64,000 nt of DNA from Pseudisothecium myosuroides (GCA_951799445.1 OX637288.1:8310501-8374500), one strand, 5' to 3'; shown: positions 1 through 12,449, counted from the stretch's first letter. Notes: generated by a model from the letters alone, not told the origin. Numbers and translations are program-made.

Positions 1-2118
1 TTCTTCCTGGAGGTTGCTTCTTCTTCCTCCCCTTCATAATGAAGATTCAAACTCGTGTCTGAGGGTGTTGAATGCAATGTGAAAGTACAACCTCATCATG
101 AGAAGTAGCATACAAGCCATGGTAATGGTGAGGGTGTTGAGGGTTGTTATTTCCATAACAAGGCTCCAATTTCATGTTGTTCGGTATAACTTCAATGAAC
201 AAGCTAAATGGAGAAAACAATAAATAATGCTATTCCGATCCAAAGTTTTGGAAAATTACATACCTCTTCTTACTCAATTTGTGATTGCCATTTTTGCCAT
301 TTGAACCAACGGAGTTTGGTTGAGGTCATGGAGATGATATTCTTGATTGTTGTATTTTGTATTCAAGTACAAAAAAATAAAAACTTCATTGTGTAGAATG
401 CTCAAGATAGTTAGTAGTAGAATGGTGGAGTGAAGTACCTCTAATTTGTAGATCTCTAGGCATTTGAAAGTCCCTCATTTTTAAACTTGAATTGAAATTC
501 ATTTCATTTTAATCCTTTTTAACTCAATCCAGGTTTTGTAGTTTCAAACTCATCTTTCTTTAACAATTTTGACCATATTTGATATCAGATATAGCTATGA
601 CAAACGACTCACCTGTGAGGTTGCACTTGAAGAAGACACTACATATACAACTCAGCACCAACAAACAACTTCAACTAGCAACAAATGTGCGAACGGAAGA
701 AATTGCTCATGTCATGCATGTCATTCCTCAAGATGGTGTCACAATGGTGTCTGTGAGGAGTCACATTCAAGTGGCTATAACTAACATCATGTCACGCATG
801 ATTCTCAAAAGGCGTTTCACGGCAACGGCTTCCGATGACAAGATACATGATGAACAAGAACTCGAGCAAGTGAGCAATTTTAGAAAGATTTTGATGGACA
901 TGAGCAAGTACGGAGTAATTCTAAATCCAGGAGACTTCATCCCTATATTCAAGTGGATGGACATCTTTGGGCTTGAAAGACAAATGAGAGAGGTGAGAGA
1001 GAGAATGGACGATTTCATGTCCTCAATCATATCTGAGCATGTTGTGCAACGGAAGCGTGGTTCCATTTTTGTCAAAGATATGGTAGATGTCCTTTTAGAC
1101 CAAATGGAGGATGAGACATTGCAATTTGACATCACCAATGACAACGTCACAAGTACATTGTGGGTAAGGGTGCTATTCCTTTTCATTACGTAGAGGTTAG
1201 TAATAGCCTATGCAATTTTTTATTTTTTTTATTCAAAGACTCTTAATTTTTGAAATTAAGAAGTGAAAGATAGTCGCAACTAAGGAAAACGCTTGAAGAT
1301 GTTTACATTTTGAGATTGATGCTAAACCTATTTGTTGGAAAATTATATGATTTAATGTGCACATCATTCAAAGTTTCTATGCTCTTGTTGAAGTTTATAA
1401 ATTATATTGCTAAATTCAAGTCTTTAGATTCATCTTGTGAATAGGTTTAACTAACACAACACTAATTGTCCTTCTCTTTTGAAAATAGGATGCTTTTGCA
1501 GGAGGTATAAGTACTACTACCAATACAATAGAATGGGCAATTGCAGAATGCATTCGCAATCCCATTGTGATGAAGAAAGTGCAAGCAGAGCTTGACACTG
1601 TTGTAGGCAAGTCTCGAAGAGTGGAAGATGCGGATGTTCCTAACCTCAAATACTTGCAAGCCATCATCAAAGAAACCTTTCGCCTTCACCCAGTAGGTCC
1701 AATGTTATTTCCTCATTTGAGTGAGAAGCCTTGCAAGGTTTTGGGGTATGACATACCCAAAAAAACACTAGTTCTTGTAAATATTGCAGCAATGGCTAAA
1801 GATCCAAGGACGTGGGAGGATCCTATGACTTTCAAGCCCGAAAGATTTTTGGATGGAATGCCTCATGCTCATATTCAAGTTGAAGGTAAAAATTTCGAAT
1901 TGCTACCATTTGGAGCTGGGCGGCGACAATGTCCAGGCATCATGCTAGCTTCAACATTGGTTCACATTATGGTAGCAACGTTTTTGCAGTCCTTTGATTG
2001 GTCTCTTCCTAGTGGTTTGCTACCTACAGATTTAGATATGTCAGAAAATGGAGGACTTGAGCATATGTTAGCTCACCCTTTGATTGCCATTCCAAAGGCT
2101 CGCTTATCCATTTTTTAA
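1..2118 (+). CDS. Cytochrome P450 (CYP71-clan), partial: end of exon 1, exons 2 and 3
   Basis: Haem-thiolate monooxygenase, expected on the ER membrane with NADPH-P450 reductase as partner; substrate unknown. Exon 1 ends at about 12 (CCTGGAG/GT), exon 2 is 589-1163, exon 3 is 1489-2118; phases join (1, then 0) and both introns are GT-AG. Exon 3 carries the I-helix (GGISTT), ExxR (ETFR), PERF and the haem loop FGAGRRQCPG with the cysteine ligand. The frame is open to a TAA stop at 2116-2118. It is clearly the paralogue of the gene at 56149-58946, with one extra codon in exon 2. Oddities: the I-helix acidic residue before the Thr is Ser, and the C-helix WxxxR is RLHLK. The N-terminal anchor and start lie outside the window, so integrity of the whole gene cannot be judged. 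Family-level assignment is firm; subfamily is not attempted. Confidence 0.93.
13..588 (+). other. Intron 1 of the left P450 gene
   Basis: Runs from the donor GTTGC to the acceptor ATCAG. It aligns along most of its length with intron 1 of the 56-59 kb paralogue but lacks a segment of about 380 bases present there (about 56900-57280). Confidence 0.75.
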
Positions 2119-2204
2119 ATTAACACCTTTAAAATAGATGTGTACATATAGGATTATGATAATCTTTAATTTGTTTCCAAGTATCACACTTTGTATAGGT
2201 ATGC

Positions 2205-2210
2205 AATAAA
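2205..2210 (+). terminator. Poly(A) signal AATAAA of the left P450
   Basis: AATAAA lies 87 bases after the stop. The same hexamer in the same context occurs downstream of the second gene (59033-59038) and in the orphan flank (26998-27003), which argues it is the used signal. Confidence 0.6.
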
Positions 2211-2603
2211 TACTATTTTTTGATTATATAATAATCTTGTTTATTTTTAAGTCCATTATAATGTGATATTGTTTTTTATTCATGTTATTTATAATTGTAT
2301 ATGTTGCTCATATCTTGAATTTCTGGTGCTTCAATATATGAATTTCTACAATCTTCTGAGCAATCTTCATTTTGACAAACAAGGTGGGATTATAAATTTG
2401 CACTCGTATCCACATTTGTATTTATATTCTTAAACATATACTCTTTAAAGAAGTCTTTTGTTTGTTTTGCAAGGGAGTCTAGTATTTTATTGATTAGGAT
2501 TGGGTAGTGTTTTTGAAAGGATAGTGGATTGGGAACAAATTTGCACATAACGACACCTCCTTATTATGTTAATTTCGTAGTATAAAACCTCCTCAAGACA
2601 ACC

Positions 2604-3291
2604 CTCGGAGGGGTCACACTCCTAAAATTTTAATAACCACGTGCGATAACGGGGTATTTAATGGGGGGGTATTTATCTCCCTCCCATCTTTTTTTCCCTC
2701 CCTATTGATAGATAAAAAGCTATGGGCATGTATTTATGAGCACCCTATTTTTTTTTTATAAATGGGTGAAGAGTCTATTTTTTGGCACCCTATTTTTTTC
2801 TACATTTTAAAACTACGGAATATTGAAAGGAATGTGAACACATTGCAAAAGCAATAATGTGAGCAAATTTTTTTCCATAACATTGGAAGTAGTACCAATG
2901 CAACACACAATACCAACAATGTACCATTGAAACTCCCAGCTTGAACCAAAGTTGTTTCCCACCTAAACCACCAAATTAAGTTAAATAAAGCGTTTAATTA
3001 AAAATTAATTCAAATTTAGGATAGCTCATCCATCCAACCCCCCAAACCATTAATTAGAAAACTGAACCTACTAAGGAATTTCAGAGGTATCCAATGTTTG
3101 ACACCCTATTTTTTTTCTACTAAACTAAAAAATGAAGGCTTTTTTTTATACCCTATTTTTTTTATAAATGCACTTTTTACCAATGCTATGGTAGATCTAC
3201 TAAAAGTATAAATTTTTCCTTCAACAAATTAAATTGACCCTATTTTTTATCTCACGCCATTTTCTATTGCACTAATGGTCTCCCCCTCGAG
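2604..3291. mobile_element. 688-bp TIR element with 8-bp target duplication
   Basis: Absent from the two paralogous flanks. The flanking copies read AGACAACC (2596-2603) and AGACAACG (3292-3299), while the empty copy near 59465 has a single AGACAACC. Ends are CTCGGAGGGG and, inverted, CTCGAGGGGG. An 8-bp duplication suits hAT, but the ends are not the classic CAGGG. No coding capacity; the interior has CACCCTATTTTTT repeats. Confidence 0.75.
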
Positions 3292-5040
3292 AGACAACGA
3301 CTATGATGGGAGTAAAGGGGGTCATTATAAGGAATCATAATGAAATTATAGGACTCAAGGATTGCTACGCACGACAAGGCTGCATTTTAGTGCTTCCAAT
3401 TTAGTGTCATTATAGCACAACACACAATATTGTATATGCACCTATAATTGTCACTAATTATGACTAAGTAGAATTATTATTATTAAATATAAATAATTTA
3501 AACTAAATCTTATTGGCAACTAGAAGATTCCAATGCACTATAGCAAGCATTATATAGACACTATATGCATAAGTTACGAATTTAAAAAATACAATTTCTT
3601 GGTGTGCCCCAATCTAAGAGTATGCTCTCATAGACTCTCCTTTTTTGATTGTGTATGCCCTTTGGTCCAAATATACATGTTGCATTTTGATTATGGATGT
3701 ACAAACACTTTATATCAAATGATGGACCTTGTATTTGAGGAATATTTGAACCAAATTAGCCCTTAACTCAAATTCTCTATAATTACGTGGTTATCTAGTA
3801 ATATGCATTGGTTATTTTTTGTAGTTTTAATTGAATTTAATATTTTTTTGAAGACAATATAGATTGATCATTTGTTTAATGTTTTCATCTAAAATTGTCT
3901 ATTTATGATTTAGAATTTAGAATTTGCTCATCTATAATTGTTGGATCTCTTTGTATCTTAGATGATTTAAGTTAGATAATACAAGTATACAAAATTGTTC
4001 ACATTCCACTATCCTTTCAAAATCACTAGCCAATCATGTTCAATAAAAATACGAGCTTTCCTTATTATATAAACAAAAGTTCTCCCTCAAAAAATATATG
4101 CATATAAGTACAAGTATAAATATGGTATATATGTAAATATAAAGACAAATGTGAATAATATATATATATATAGGTACAAATACAAATACCAAAATAAGTG
4201 CGGATACAGGTAGAAATTTGTAAATCCCGTATTTTTTATCCAAAAGTTCAAATATTAAAATTCAAAAAAATCAAGTTATCAAAAATTTCAAAAATAAGAT
4301 CTAGTTGGAAACTTTTGACCAACAACAAGAATATGACACATGGCCCTTGTAAAATATTTTTCTAAAATATTGAGCTTTAATGGTGTATGAAAGTGAGGTG
4401 ACTATCCACTATCCACTCAAAAGACAGACTACAAATGCACTGTACAATACAATTTGTGTTGTACAATGGCCTACCAAAAAGATAAGTGATACTAGTGTTG
4501 ACAATCAGTTTTCTTTGCATAATGTAAAACAAGAATTGACATTTTTTTTTGCATGATCAACATTGATATCTATTCAAATACACTAGCCATGACTTGACAT
4601 TCTACTAATTATATTCTTGCACCACCATATGACTCTAAAATAAATTTTTGAATGCTCAATTTTTTTCTAATTGTCATTTTTCTTATGCACTTAAATGACC
4701 AATTTTCTAGAAGAGTACACATCAATAGGCAAAATTTCAACTTTTCAGTTTTTCATTTTAGAAGCAAATTGGGTCATGATTGATTTCATCCCTCATGTTC
4801 TCATCTATATAATTTTTCATTCATTTGTTCTTATTAACCTTGATGGCATCTCCGCATTTTCTCAATGAAGCCTTGAAATTTGAATTTGATGAAATCTTGC
4901 AATTTGGTTAATCTTTTTTGTCGTTTTTGGTGGTGTTGCATTGCAAGAGGTTTTGTTTTAGTTTTATATAAATAAATTGGAGACCATGTGTTTTATTTGT
5001 ATACCATGTGTTCCACTTGCATATTGTTGATGATGTCAAT

Positions 5041-5160
5041 ATGATTAAGACTAAGGTTAGTTGTGGTGACATCTTTCTAAACGGCATAGGCAAAGATTTT
5101 GAAGACTTAAGGCCCCAAATTTTCAAACCAATTCATAATGTCTTCTGCAAGCATGACCCT
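5041..5160 (+). pseudogene. P450 exon 1 remnant
   Basis: Aligns with the functional exon 1 around 56360-56462: TAGTTGTGGTG, AAGACTTAAGGCCCCAA and the downstream words are recognisable, but frame and length are lost. The same remnant recurs at 62905-63015, again at the end of a P450 3' flank, implying a former tandem neighbour. Confidence 0.65.
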
Positions 5161-5219
5161 TTAGCGTAGGAAAACTTAGGCAATAAAATCCAAGGAATTT
5201 CTTAGTGGTGGTTCTTTAA

Positions 5220-6143
5220 CCCCTTAAGTTCCTTGACTATGTTTTCCTCCAAAATGCTTGAAAACTACCACTTCTAGTATAAGTACCAAATTTAAAAACA
5301 ACAACTTGTTTTGACATATAGAACCATAGGATCTTGTAGTATGCTGACTTGAGAATACATGGTAAATATTATAGAAATTTCCACCACACGGATTGCAAGA
5401 TATAAGCATTCAACTTCACTGAAATCATTTTTTTGACCCTGCAAAAAACAGGACAGCTATGCTTCACAAGCTCACTTTTCTATGAATAAATGTCCAAAAT
5501 GGCGGTTATTCTTTGGATTCTTTTTTCTAGACAAGTTGGCTACATGCTTAAAAAATTTCAAATCATTTGGAATTGTACAATATATAGGAAAAAAATAGTA
5601 AGTAGAAAAAAGTAGAGAATGATTTAAAATACTAAATTGTTAAGAATTTAATTATGGAATTGAAAAATGTTAATCCCAATGGTTGTAATGTTGTAATAAA
5701 CGATCTACATCCTATGATATTATTTTTTTCAAAATATATTGAAAATTGAGTTAAATAAATGATTTCAAAGTTTATTTTAGAGTAAAGATTCCATAACTGC
5801 CCGCAAACTAAAACTCCTCATAAATTTTGACTCATTGATTGAAATGGAATGATTAAAAGCTTTCCTTGTACATATAAATCTAAAATACCAATTTCAAATT
5901 TTTGTTTTTGAGAAAAGTGATTTTTTTAATTTGCCCAGACTGTCCAAGTTGAGAAACAAACAACAGATCAGGCCATTACTTTTGACTCTTATTTCCAAAT
6001 GTCATGAAATTTAGTGCACGTGAAAGATATTCCTTGTCCACACCTTCTATTAAAATTTTAGCCTAAAATATGCAAATTTCTAGTCACAAATATTTGCCTA
6101 AAATCGATATATTGCTAAAAATAATAGACATGTCATTTAGGGG
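5220..6143. mobile_element. TTAA element A (piggyBac-like MITE, type IIa)
   Basis: Flanked by TTAA at 5216-5219 and 6144-6147. Left end CCCCTTAAG, right end ATTTAGGGG. Interior carries the type II left module (GACTATGTTTTCC) and the 'IIa' distal module, which ends with the GTCATGAAATTTAGTGCA block. Non-coding. Confidence 0.85.
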
Positions 6144-6259
6144 TTAATTTGGAGAAGGTCAAATTGTCTATCGTTTTGTATCTAAGGTCACTTTTAATGT
6201 AGGAAAATCACTTATTTTGATAATTAAAAGAATAAAAATTAATTTTATTAATTGTTTAA

Positions 6260-7186
6260 CCCCTAAAGGACCATTGTCCCTTTGGGAGACATATGCGTTT
6301 TTGGGCAGATACCTACGGGCTGAAATTTTGTCGTGATTTTTTGAAACTTTTTTGGAGATAGAAAAACTGATAAGCATTGTGGGAATATAATTTTTTCACA
6401 ATCGGTGCCCAGAAAAAAAGTTATGACCAAATAAGCTCAAACGAGGGGACAAGTGCAGCTCGGGCAAAAAAAAAAAATAGACAAAAATTTGAAATTTTTT
6501 TAGTATTTTTTTTTCTCATAGATTATATTTTTGTCTATCTGGAAATCTTTGATTCATTTCATTTGAATTTGTTACGAGAAAGTTATGGACATTCTTGTTT
6601 TTCAAGCAATTAGAGCATCTTCTTGAAAAAAATAACTTGTAGGATTCATTTCTGAATGCAATTTTTTCAATTTTTCAATTTATTTTTTCCATGGTCTAAT
6701 TTACTTGGTACTAGAAAAATCTCACCATTGGGATTAGTGTATTTTAATTCCATCTAAAGTGTATTAATATTTTAGATTTTCCTTCTATCTTGTACCTACT
6801 TCTATTTAACAATTTTTTTAAGAATGATAATTAAGTTTTTTTGAATTTTTTTTTTTTCCTAGACTCTCAACTCAATTCTCCACTACAGAGATTTAAAGCT
6901 CAAAACTCTGTAGTGCAAAAATTTTAAGTTAAAAATGTTCAAAGTCAAAAAATCTAGTCCCACAATGTAATGAAAAACTTGTTTTTTTCACTTTAAATGC
7001 AGATATCTTGCAATTTGTGTGGTCAAAAATTTTGAATTTTTTTCCACACACTCTCAGACTAGTTAGGTGTAAGATCCAACGGTTAGATGTGAAAAAAAAA
7101 CAAATTTCAATTTTTTGTACTTCTTGCTATAGAAATGGCAGTTTTGAGTGTTTTTTGGGCGAAAAAAGGCCTTGGTCCTTTAGGGG
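6260..7186. mobile_element. TTAA element B (piggyBac-like MITE, type I)
   Basis: TTAA at 6256-6259 and 7187-7190. Termini CCCCTAAAGGACC and GGTCCTTTAGGGG are inverted repeats. Interior is type I, in the opposite orientation to element C. Open frames inside are short and not conserved between copies. Confidence 0.92.
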
Positions 7187-7190
7187 TTAA

Positions 7191-7881
7191 AGAATATGTA
7201 ATTAATTTCTTAGCCTATTCTAGTAATCAATCCATGCCCAATATATGGAGGTGCATGAAATGTTGTTCGAGTCTTATACAAGGATCTAGGAATCTAAGGT
7301 CAATTTGTCAGGTTTGGTCAAATTGTCATACGGCTTGTTATGCAACTATCAGCCTAATCAAACTAGATATAATATATATAATCACATACATTATGATGGC
7401 ATACAATTGCCACTTCCTCAATTACTTCTTTAATTTTAATCCATTGTGAATTGGTCCAGTATTTTAATTAACTAGGCTAATTGCTACTTATGCAGGTATG
7501 CAAAATTTACAACCAGTCTAGTCAAATTGTCTCCATATGTAGAGGTATGCAAAACATGATGTTCATTCTTGTTCCAGTCAATTAGTCTCAGCTGCTTTCT
7601 TTCTCCATGCTCCAACCAACCATCAACAAGTCAATTGGTCCATTTCACAATACATTATTCTCATAATTAAGGTAAAATTAATATTAGGTCAATTAGGCTT
7701 GTTTCTCTGAAGGCAATGGCTGAATCTATCAATCTACTGCATTATTTCTACTAAGGCATACAATCAGTCTACAGACAATTAATAATATCCATGTTTTAAA
7801 GATTCCTTGCTCACATATAGTTCACTTGTCAATTGGCCAGTCTTGAACTAATTTCAAGATTACTAATCACAACTTAGGCAC
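7191..7881. other. Non-coding spacer with recurrent CAATTG words
   Basis: No gene or terminal repeat seen. Words such as GTCAATTGG, GGTCAATTAGG and GTCAATTAGTCTCAG recur here and onward to about 13500 between the inserted elements, suggesting one older sequence later split by insertions. Confidence 0.4.
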
Positions 7882-7885
7882 TTAA

Positions 7886-8819
7886 CCCCTAAAGGCCCAA
7901 GGTCTTTTTTCTGCCAAAAAACACTGAAAACTGTCATTTCTATAGCAAAAAGTTAAAAAAAAATTAAAATTGTTTTTTTTTTCACATCTAACCATTGGAT
8001 CTTACACCTAATTGGTATGAGAATGTGTGGAAAAAATTTCAGAATTTTTGACCGCACAGATTGCAAGATATCTGCGTTTAAAGTGGAAAAAAAAAGTTTT
8101 TCAGCATATTGCGGGACCAGATTTTTTGACTTTAAACATTTTTAACTTAAAATTTTTGCACTATAGCGTTTTGAGCTTTAAATCTCTGTAGTGGAGAATT
8201 GAGTTGAGAGTCTAGGAAAAAAAAAAATTCAAAAAAACTTAATTATCATTCTTAAAAAAATTGTTAAGTAGAAGTAGGTACAAGATAGAAGGAAAATCTA
8301 AAATATTCATATATTTTAGATGGAATTAAAATGCACTAATCCCAATGGTGAGATTATTCTAGCAAGTAAACTAAACCATTCCAAAAAAAAATTTGAAAAA
8401 TTACAAAATATGCATTCCGAAATGAATCCTACAAGTTATTTTTTTCAAGAAGATGCTCTAACTGCCCGAAAAACAAGAATGTCCATAACTTCCTCATAAC
8501 AAATCCAAATGAAATGAATCAAAGCTTTCCAGATAGACAAAAATATAATCTATGAGAAAAAAAATATTAAAAAAGAAAATTCAAATTTTTGTCCCTTTTT
8601 TTTTTGCTGCCTGGGCTGCCCCCCGTCCCTTGTTTTCAGCTTATTTGGTCATAATTTTTTTTCCCGGGCACCGATTGAGAAAAAAATTATATTCCCACAA
8701 AGCTTATCAGTTTTTCTATCTCCAAAAAAAAATTTCAAAAAATCAGAACACAATTTCAGCCCGTAAGTACCTGCCCGAAAACGCATTTGTCCCCCGAAGG
8801 AACAGCGGGCTTTTAGGGG
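7886..8819. mobile_element. TTAA element C (piggyBac-like MITE, type I)
   Basis: TTAA at 7882-7885 and 8820-8823; termini CCCCTAAAGGCCC and GGGCTTTTAGGGG. It sits exactly at the left boundary of the Tourist-like element 8823-9296, using a TTAA formed by that element's TTA duplication plus its first base. Confidence 0.92.
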
Positions 8820-8822
8820 TTA

Positions 8823-9296
8823 AGGTCTGTTCCCGCCCGACAATAGCTAGGAAGGAGAACTTCACAGTAAGAGCGCTGGCCAAAAAAGGACAAAATCAAT
8901 TCACAATGGGGACAGCCCAGGAGGTGGCAGCCATGGGATTAGGGACTCCGTAGTTGACAAGGCGTTTCCATCAGCGGGGTATTTTTCGAACTTGGATTTC
9001 CAACTGCGGTCTTTTCTTAATGGCACCCCCTCCCCTCCATGTAATTAAGAGCGCCAAAAACACTCTAGAATCTAGTTTTCATGGAGATTTGTAATTGCTA
9101 ATATCGGTTGCTTTGCTTGTGGTGGGCCTCTGCTGCAGCTTCACTTAATATCTGTAATAGTGCACTTATTGCCTCACCAGCTCATGCGCCACTTAGGCTC
9201 GGCAGTTACCAACATCCGTTGGTGGAAATGGCTCTCATTTCACTTTTCCTCTACTACACTAATACCACCCTTCAAAGACTAGGTGGGAACAGACCT
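8823..9296. mobile_element. Tourist-like (PIF/Harbinger-type) MITE
   Basis: Inverted ends AGGTCTGTTCCCGCC and GGTGGGAACAGACCT, flanked by TTA at 8820-8822 (equivalently 7882-7884 before element C arrived) and TTA at 9297-9299. A 3-bp TTA duplication and a GGTCTGTT-type end are typical of Tourist MITEs. The interior is more GC-rich than its surroundings and has no convincing gene. Confidence 0.8.
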
Positions 9297-9319
9297 TTAG
9301 CCACAATGTTATTTCACTC

Positions 9320-9465
9320 CAGGGCTTTTTTTTGGCGAAATTTCGCCAGATTCCAACTCCCTCTAACAGATTTCCGCCACTGTGCCTGGCTCCCTCCAAA
9401 TATTCACCAACAAACGGAGGGCACAGAGGGGCTCCACTTCATCTACAGTGCGAAAAAAAGCCCTG
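9320..9465. mobile_element. 146-bp hAT-type MITE
   Basis: Ends CAGGGCTTTTTTT and AAAAAAAGCCCTG, flanked by a perfect 8-bp duplication TTTCACTC (9312-9319 and 9466-9473). CAGGG ends with 8-bp duplications are the hallmark of hAT elements. A relative lies at 35386-35514. Confidence 0.92.
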
Positions 9466-9473
9466 TTTCACTC

Positions 9474-9978
9474 ACATTCAATCAGATTAGTTGTTTGACA
9501 TCACAATCACCACCAACAAACAAACACACAACCACTGTTAGACAATTTGTCAATTACTCCTAATGCACTCAAAATCATCATCCATATGACAAATTAACCA
9601 TCACATACCATGGCCAAATGCTAATCTCAACACTCACAAACTTCCAATAGATACTTCAGGATTTTTTGCCGTGTCAATTAGTCTCAGTAAATTAAACACA
9701 ACAATAACTACAACTTGCCTACTTGATTTTACTAAGCAGAGCATGCCAATCTCTAGCACAGCATTGAACTAAAGCTCACTCCTTGCCTAGTTGAATACCA
9801 CGAAAGACCTACACAAGCCAATTTGTTACAAACATACATTAACCAATCACTAGCAATTTAACCGCTTCTCAAATTGACATAAAATAACAGTTAACTAAAA
9901 TTGCAAACGAAGCAGTGTGAAACTCAGGTTGACTAATGGATTGAAACAAGAACAAGGGAACAACACCAACTTTTGGGC
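9474..9978. other. Non-coding spacer
   Basis: No gene, terminal repeat or promoter recognised; contains the same CAATTAGTCTCAG-type words as 7191-7881. Confidence 0.3.
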
Positions 9979-9982
9979 TTAA

Positions 9983-10917
9983 CCCCTAAAGAGCTGAGAC
10001 TATGTTTTCACCAAAACAGCTCCAAAACTGCCATTTCTAATACAAGTATCAAATTTTATAAAAAAAACATTTTTGGACACATGTAACCGTAAGATCGTAT
10101 AGAACACTGGTTTGAGAAGATGTGGAAAAAATTTCAGAATTTTCCACCATGTGGATTGGAAGATATTAGCGTTTGAATTGACAAAAAAACTTTTTTTGTC
10201 CCTGCGAAAATCCGGGCAGCTGCACTTCACAAGGTCACATTTGTATGAAAAAATGCCCTAAATGGTGGTTACTCTTTGGATTCATTCTTCAAGGCAAGTT
10301 GGCTACATGCTTGAAATTTTTTAGATCATTTGGAATTGCACAACATATAGAAAAAAAATAGTAAGTAGAAAGAAGTAGAGAATGATTCAAAACACTAAAT
10401 TGTTAAGAATTTATTTATGGAATTGAAAAATGCCAATCCCAACGGTTGTAATGTTGTAATAAATAATCTACATCCAATGTTTTTATTTTTTTTCAAAAAT
10501 ATTGGAAATTGAGTGAAATAAAGGCCTTCAAAGTTTATTTTAGAGTAGAGATTCCATAACTACCCACAAACTAAGAATCCTCATAACTTTTGACTCATTA
10601 ATCCAAATGGAATGATTTAAAGCTTTCCACGTACATATAAATCTAAAGAACCAATTTCAAATTTTTATTTTTAAAAAAAATGATTTTTAAAGAATTTTTT
10701 TGAGCTGCCCGGGCTGCCCACCATATACAGAAAATTACATATCATACAATAACTTTTTAACCATGCAGTCAAAAGTTATGAAAATTGTTGGGCCTTAAAG
10801 ATACTCCTCGGGCACATCTTGTGTGAAAATTTCAAAGAAAAAAAATAAAAACTCCACTCCTAGTGAGCTGCCCGAAATTGCTATGTTGTCAAAAAACAGT
10901 GTTTGGACCTTTAGGGG
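9983..10917. mobile_element. TTAA element D (piggyBac-like MITE, type IIb)
   Basis: TTAA at 9979-9982 and 10918-10921; left CCCCTAAAGAGCTG, right GGACCTTTAGGGG. Nearly the reverse complement of element N (49390-50324) over its whole length, including the distal block containing CTACTCCTCGGG-like sequence. Confidence 0.92.
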
Positions 10918-11175
10918 TTAATTTTAAATAGGAACTCATTCATAAGCTAATCTGCCTCCAAGATTACTCATAAACAAAGATATTTTATTATTGGATTTGG
11001 CTCAAACACTCCCTATCTAATTGACCATAATCTTCAAGAAGTCAACAATCCTTAGCACAACTTAATCCAAATTTTACTTGCTGTCTACTTGACCTCACTC
11101 AAGAAATGTGTGCACTCAAATTAGTTAATTAAAAAAAACCCTGTGCAGCCAATCGTTGGCCTCACGATTAATTTC

Positions 11176-12449
11176 TACGGTAGGAGGTTATAAAATCGTA
11201 CATGCTCTAAAATTGCCCAATCACCTCCTTAAATTTAACCCCTAAAGGCCCAAGGCTTTTTTTCTGCCAAAAAACCATCAAAACTGCCATTTCTATAGCA
11301 AGGAGTAAAAAAAAATGAAAAATGTTTTTTTATCACATCTAACCGTAGGATCTTACACCTAACTAGTATGAGAATGTGTGGAAAAAATTTCAGAATTTTT
11401 GACCGCTCAGATTGCAAGATATCTGCGTTTAAAGTGGAAAAAACAAGTATTTCAGCACATTGCGGGACTAGATTTTTTGACTTTGAACATTTTGCACTTT
11501 AAATTTTTGCACTAGAAAGTTTTGTGCTTCAAATCTTTATAGTGGAGAATTGAGTTGAGAGTCTAGGGAAAACAAAAATATTCAAAAAAACTTAATTATC
11601 ATTCCTAAAAAAATTATTAAGTAGAAGTAGGTACGAGATAGAAGGAAAATCTAAAACATTAATATATTTTAGATGGAATTAAAATACACTAATTCCAATG
11701 GTGAGATTGTTCTAGCAAGTAAAATAAACCATGAGAATTTATTTTTTTTGAAAAATTGCAAAAATAGCATTCAGAAATGAATCCTACAAGTTATTTTTTT
11801 CAAGAAGATGCTCTAACCGCCCGAAAAACAAGAATGTCCATAACTTTCTCATAACAAATCCAAATGAAATGAATCAAAGCTTTCCAGATAGACAAAAATA
11901 TAATCTACTAGAAAAAAAATATTAAAAAAAAAAAATCAAATTTTTGCCAAATTTTTCTTGCTGCCCGAACTGCCCAGTTACGAAAAAAAGTAACATATTT
12001 GGCCATAACTTTTGACTCCTATTTCCAAATGTCCTGAAATTTAGTGCATATGAAAGATATTCCTTGCGCCCACCTTCTACTAGAATTTCAGCTTAAAATA
12101 TGGAAATTTCTAGTCACACAGACCTGCCCAAAATTTCTATACGGCCAAAAAACGCATGCCGGTCCTTTAGGGGTTAAACTACTGATACATGTTGCTTTTT
12201 TATAGCCTTCAGCAATGTACAAACAATGTACATTTTAGGAGGTGGGCAATTTTAGAGCACTATGCCATTTCAACTTCAAAATTTCATAACTAATTCCACA
12301 AAGTTCCAAAAAATATGAGACGACTTGGGTTAGATGTCAATTCCACTTGTCTTTCAAGGAAAAATTACTGAAAAATATTTCAAGACGTTTCACCTCCCCA
12401 AAATTTAGTTTCAACTCTTAAATGAGCAATTTATGGACCTCGTACCTTA
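11176..12449. mobile_element. TA-flanked MITE of the AGGTAG family, split by element E
   Basis: Left end TACGGTAGGAGGT (11176-11188) and right end ACCTCGTACCTTA (12437-12449) are imperfect inverted repeats. Removing element E (11239-12173) leaves about 340 bp, the size of the other members at 32595, 51071, 51362 and 54433. Near the break, GCTCTAAAATTGCCC and GGGCAATTTTAGAGC are also inverted. Confidence 0.6.
11239..12173. mobile_element. TTAA element E (chimeric type I / type IIa)
   Basis: TTAA at 11235-11238 and 12174-12177; ends CCCCTAAAGGCCC and GGTCCTTTAGGGG. The left two thirds match type I elements (C, H, I). From about 11950 the sequence switches to the distal module of type IIa (A, P), so the copy is a recombinant. 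Confidence 0.9.

Larger units (their letters stand above)
2119..5160 (+). repeat. P450 3'-flank repeat, copy 1
   Basis: Non-coding, AT-rich sequence that is homologous to 26921-29402 and 58947-61215 plus 62890-63020. It shares the AATAAA context, the block starting near 3400 and the GTTGGATCTC block near 3940. It is interrupted by an element at 2604-3291. The last roughly 120 bases resemble P450 exon 1. Confidence 0.85.

Noticed and set aside
767..1186. Minus-strand open frame of 139 codons over P450 exon 2
   Set aside because: Antisense shadow; the plus strand has the P450 frame conserved between paralogues.
5224..5409. Open frames repeatedly found at ends of TTAA elements (also 10000, 11235, 35557)
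   Set aside because: Frames are short, vary in length between copies and lack shared start and stop positions, so no encoded protein is supported.
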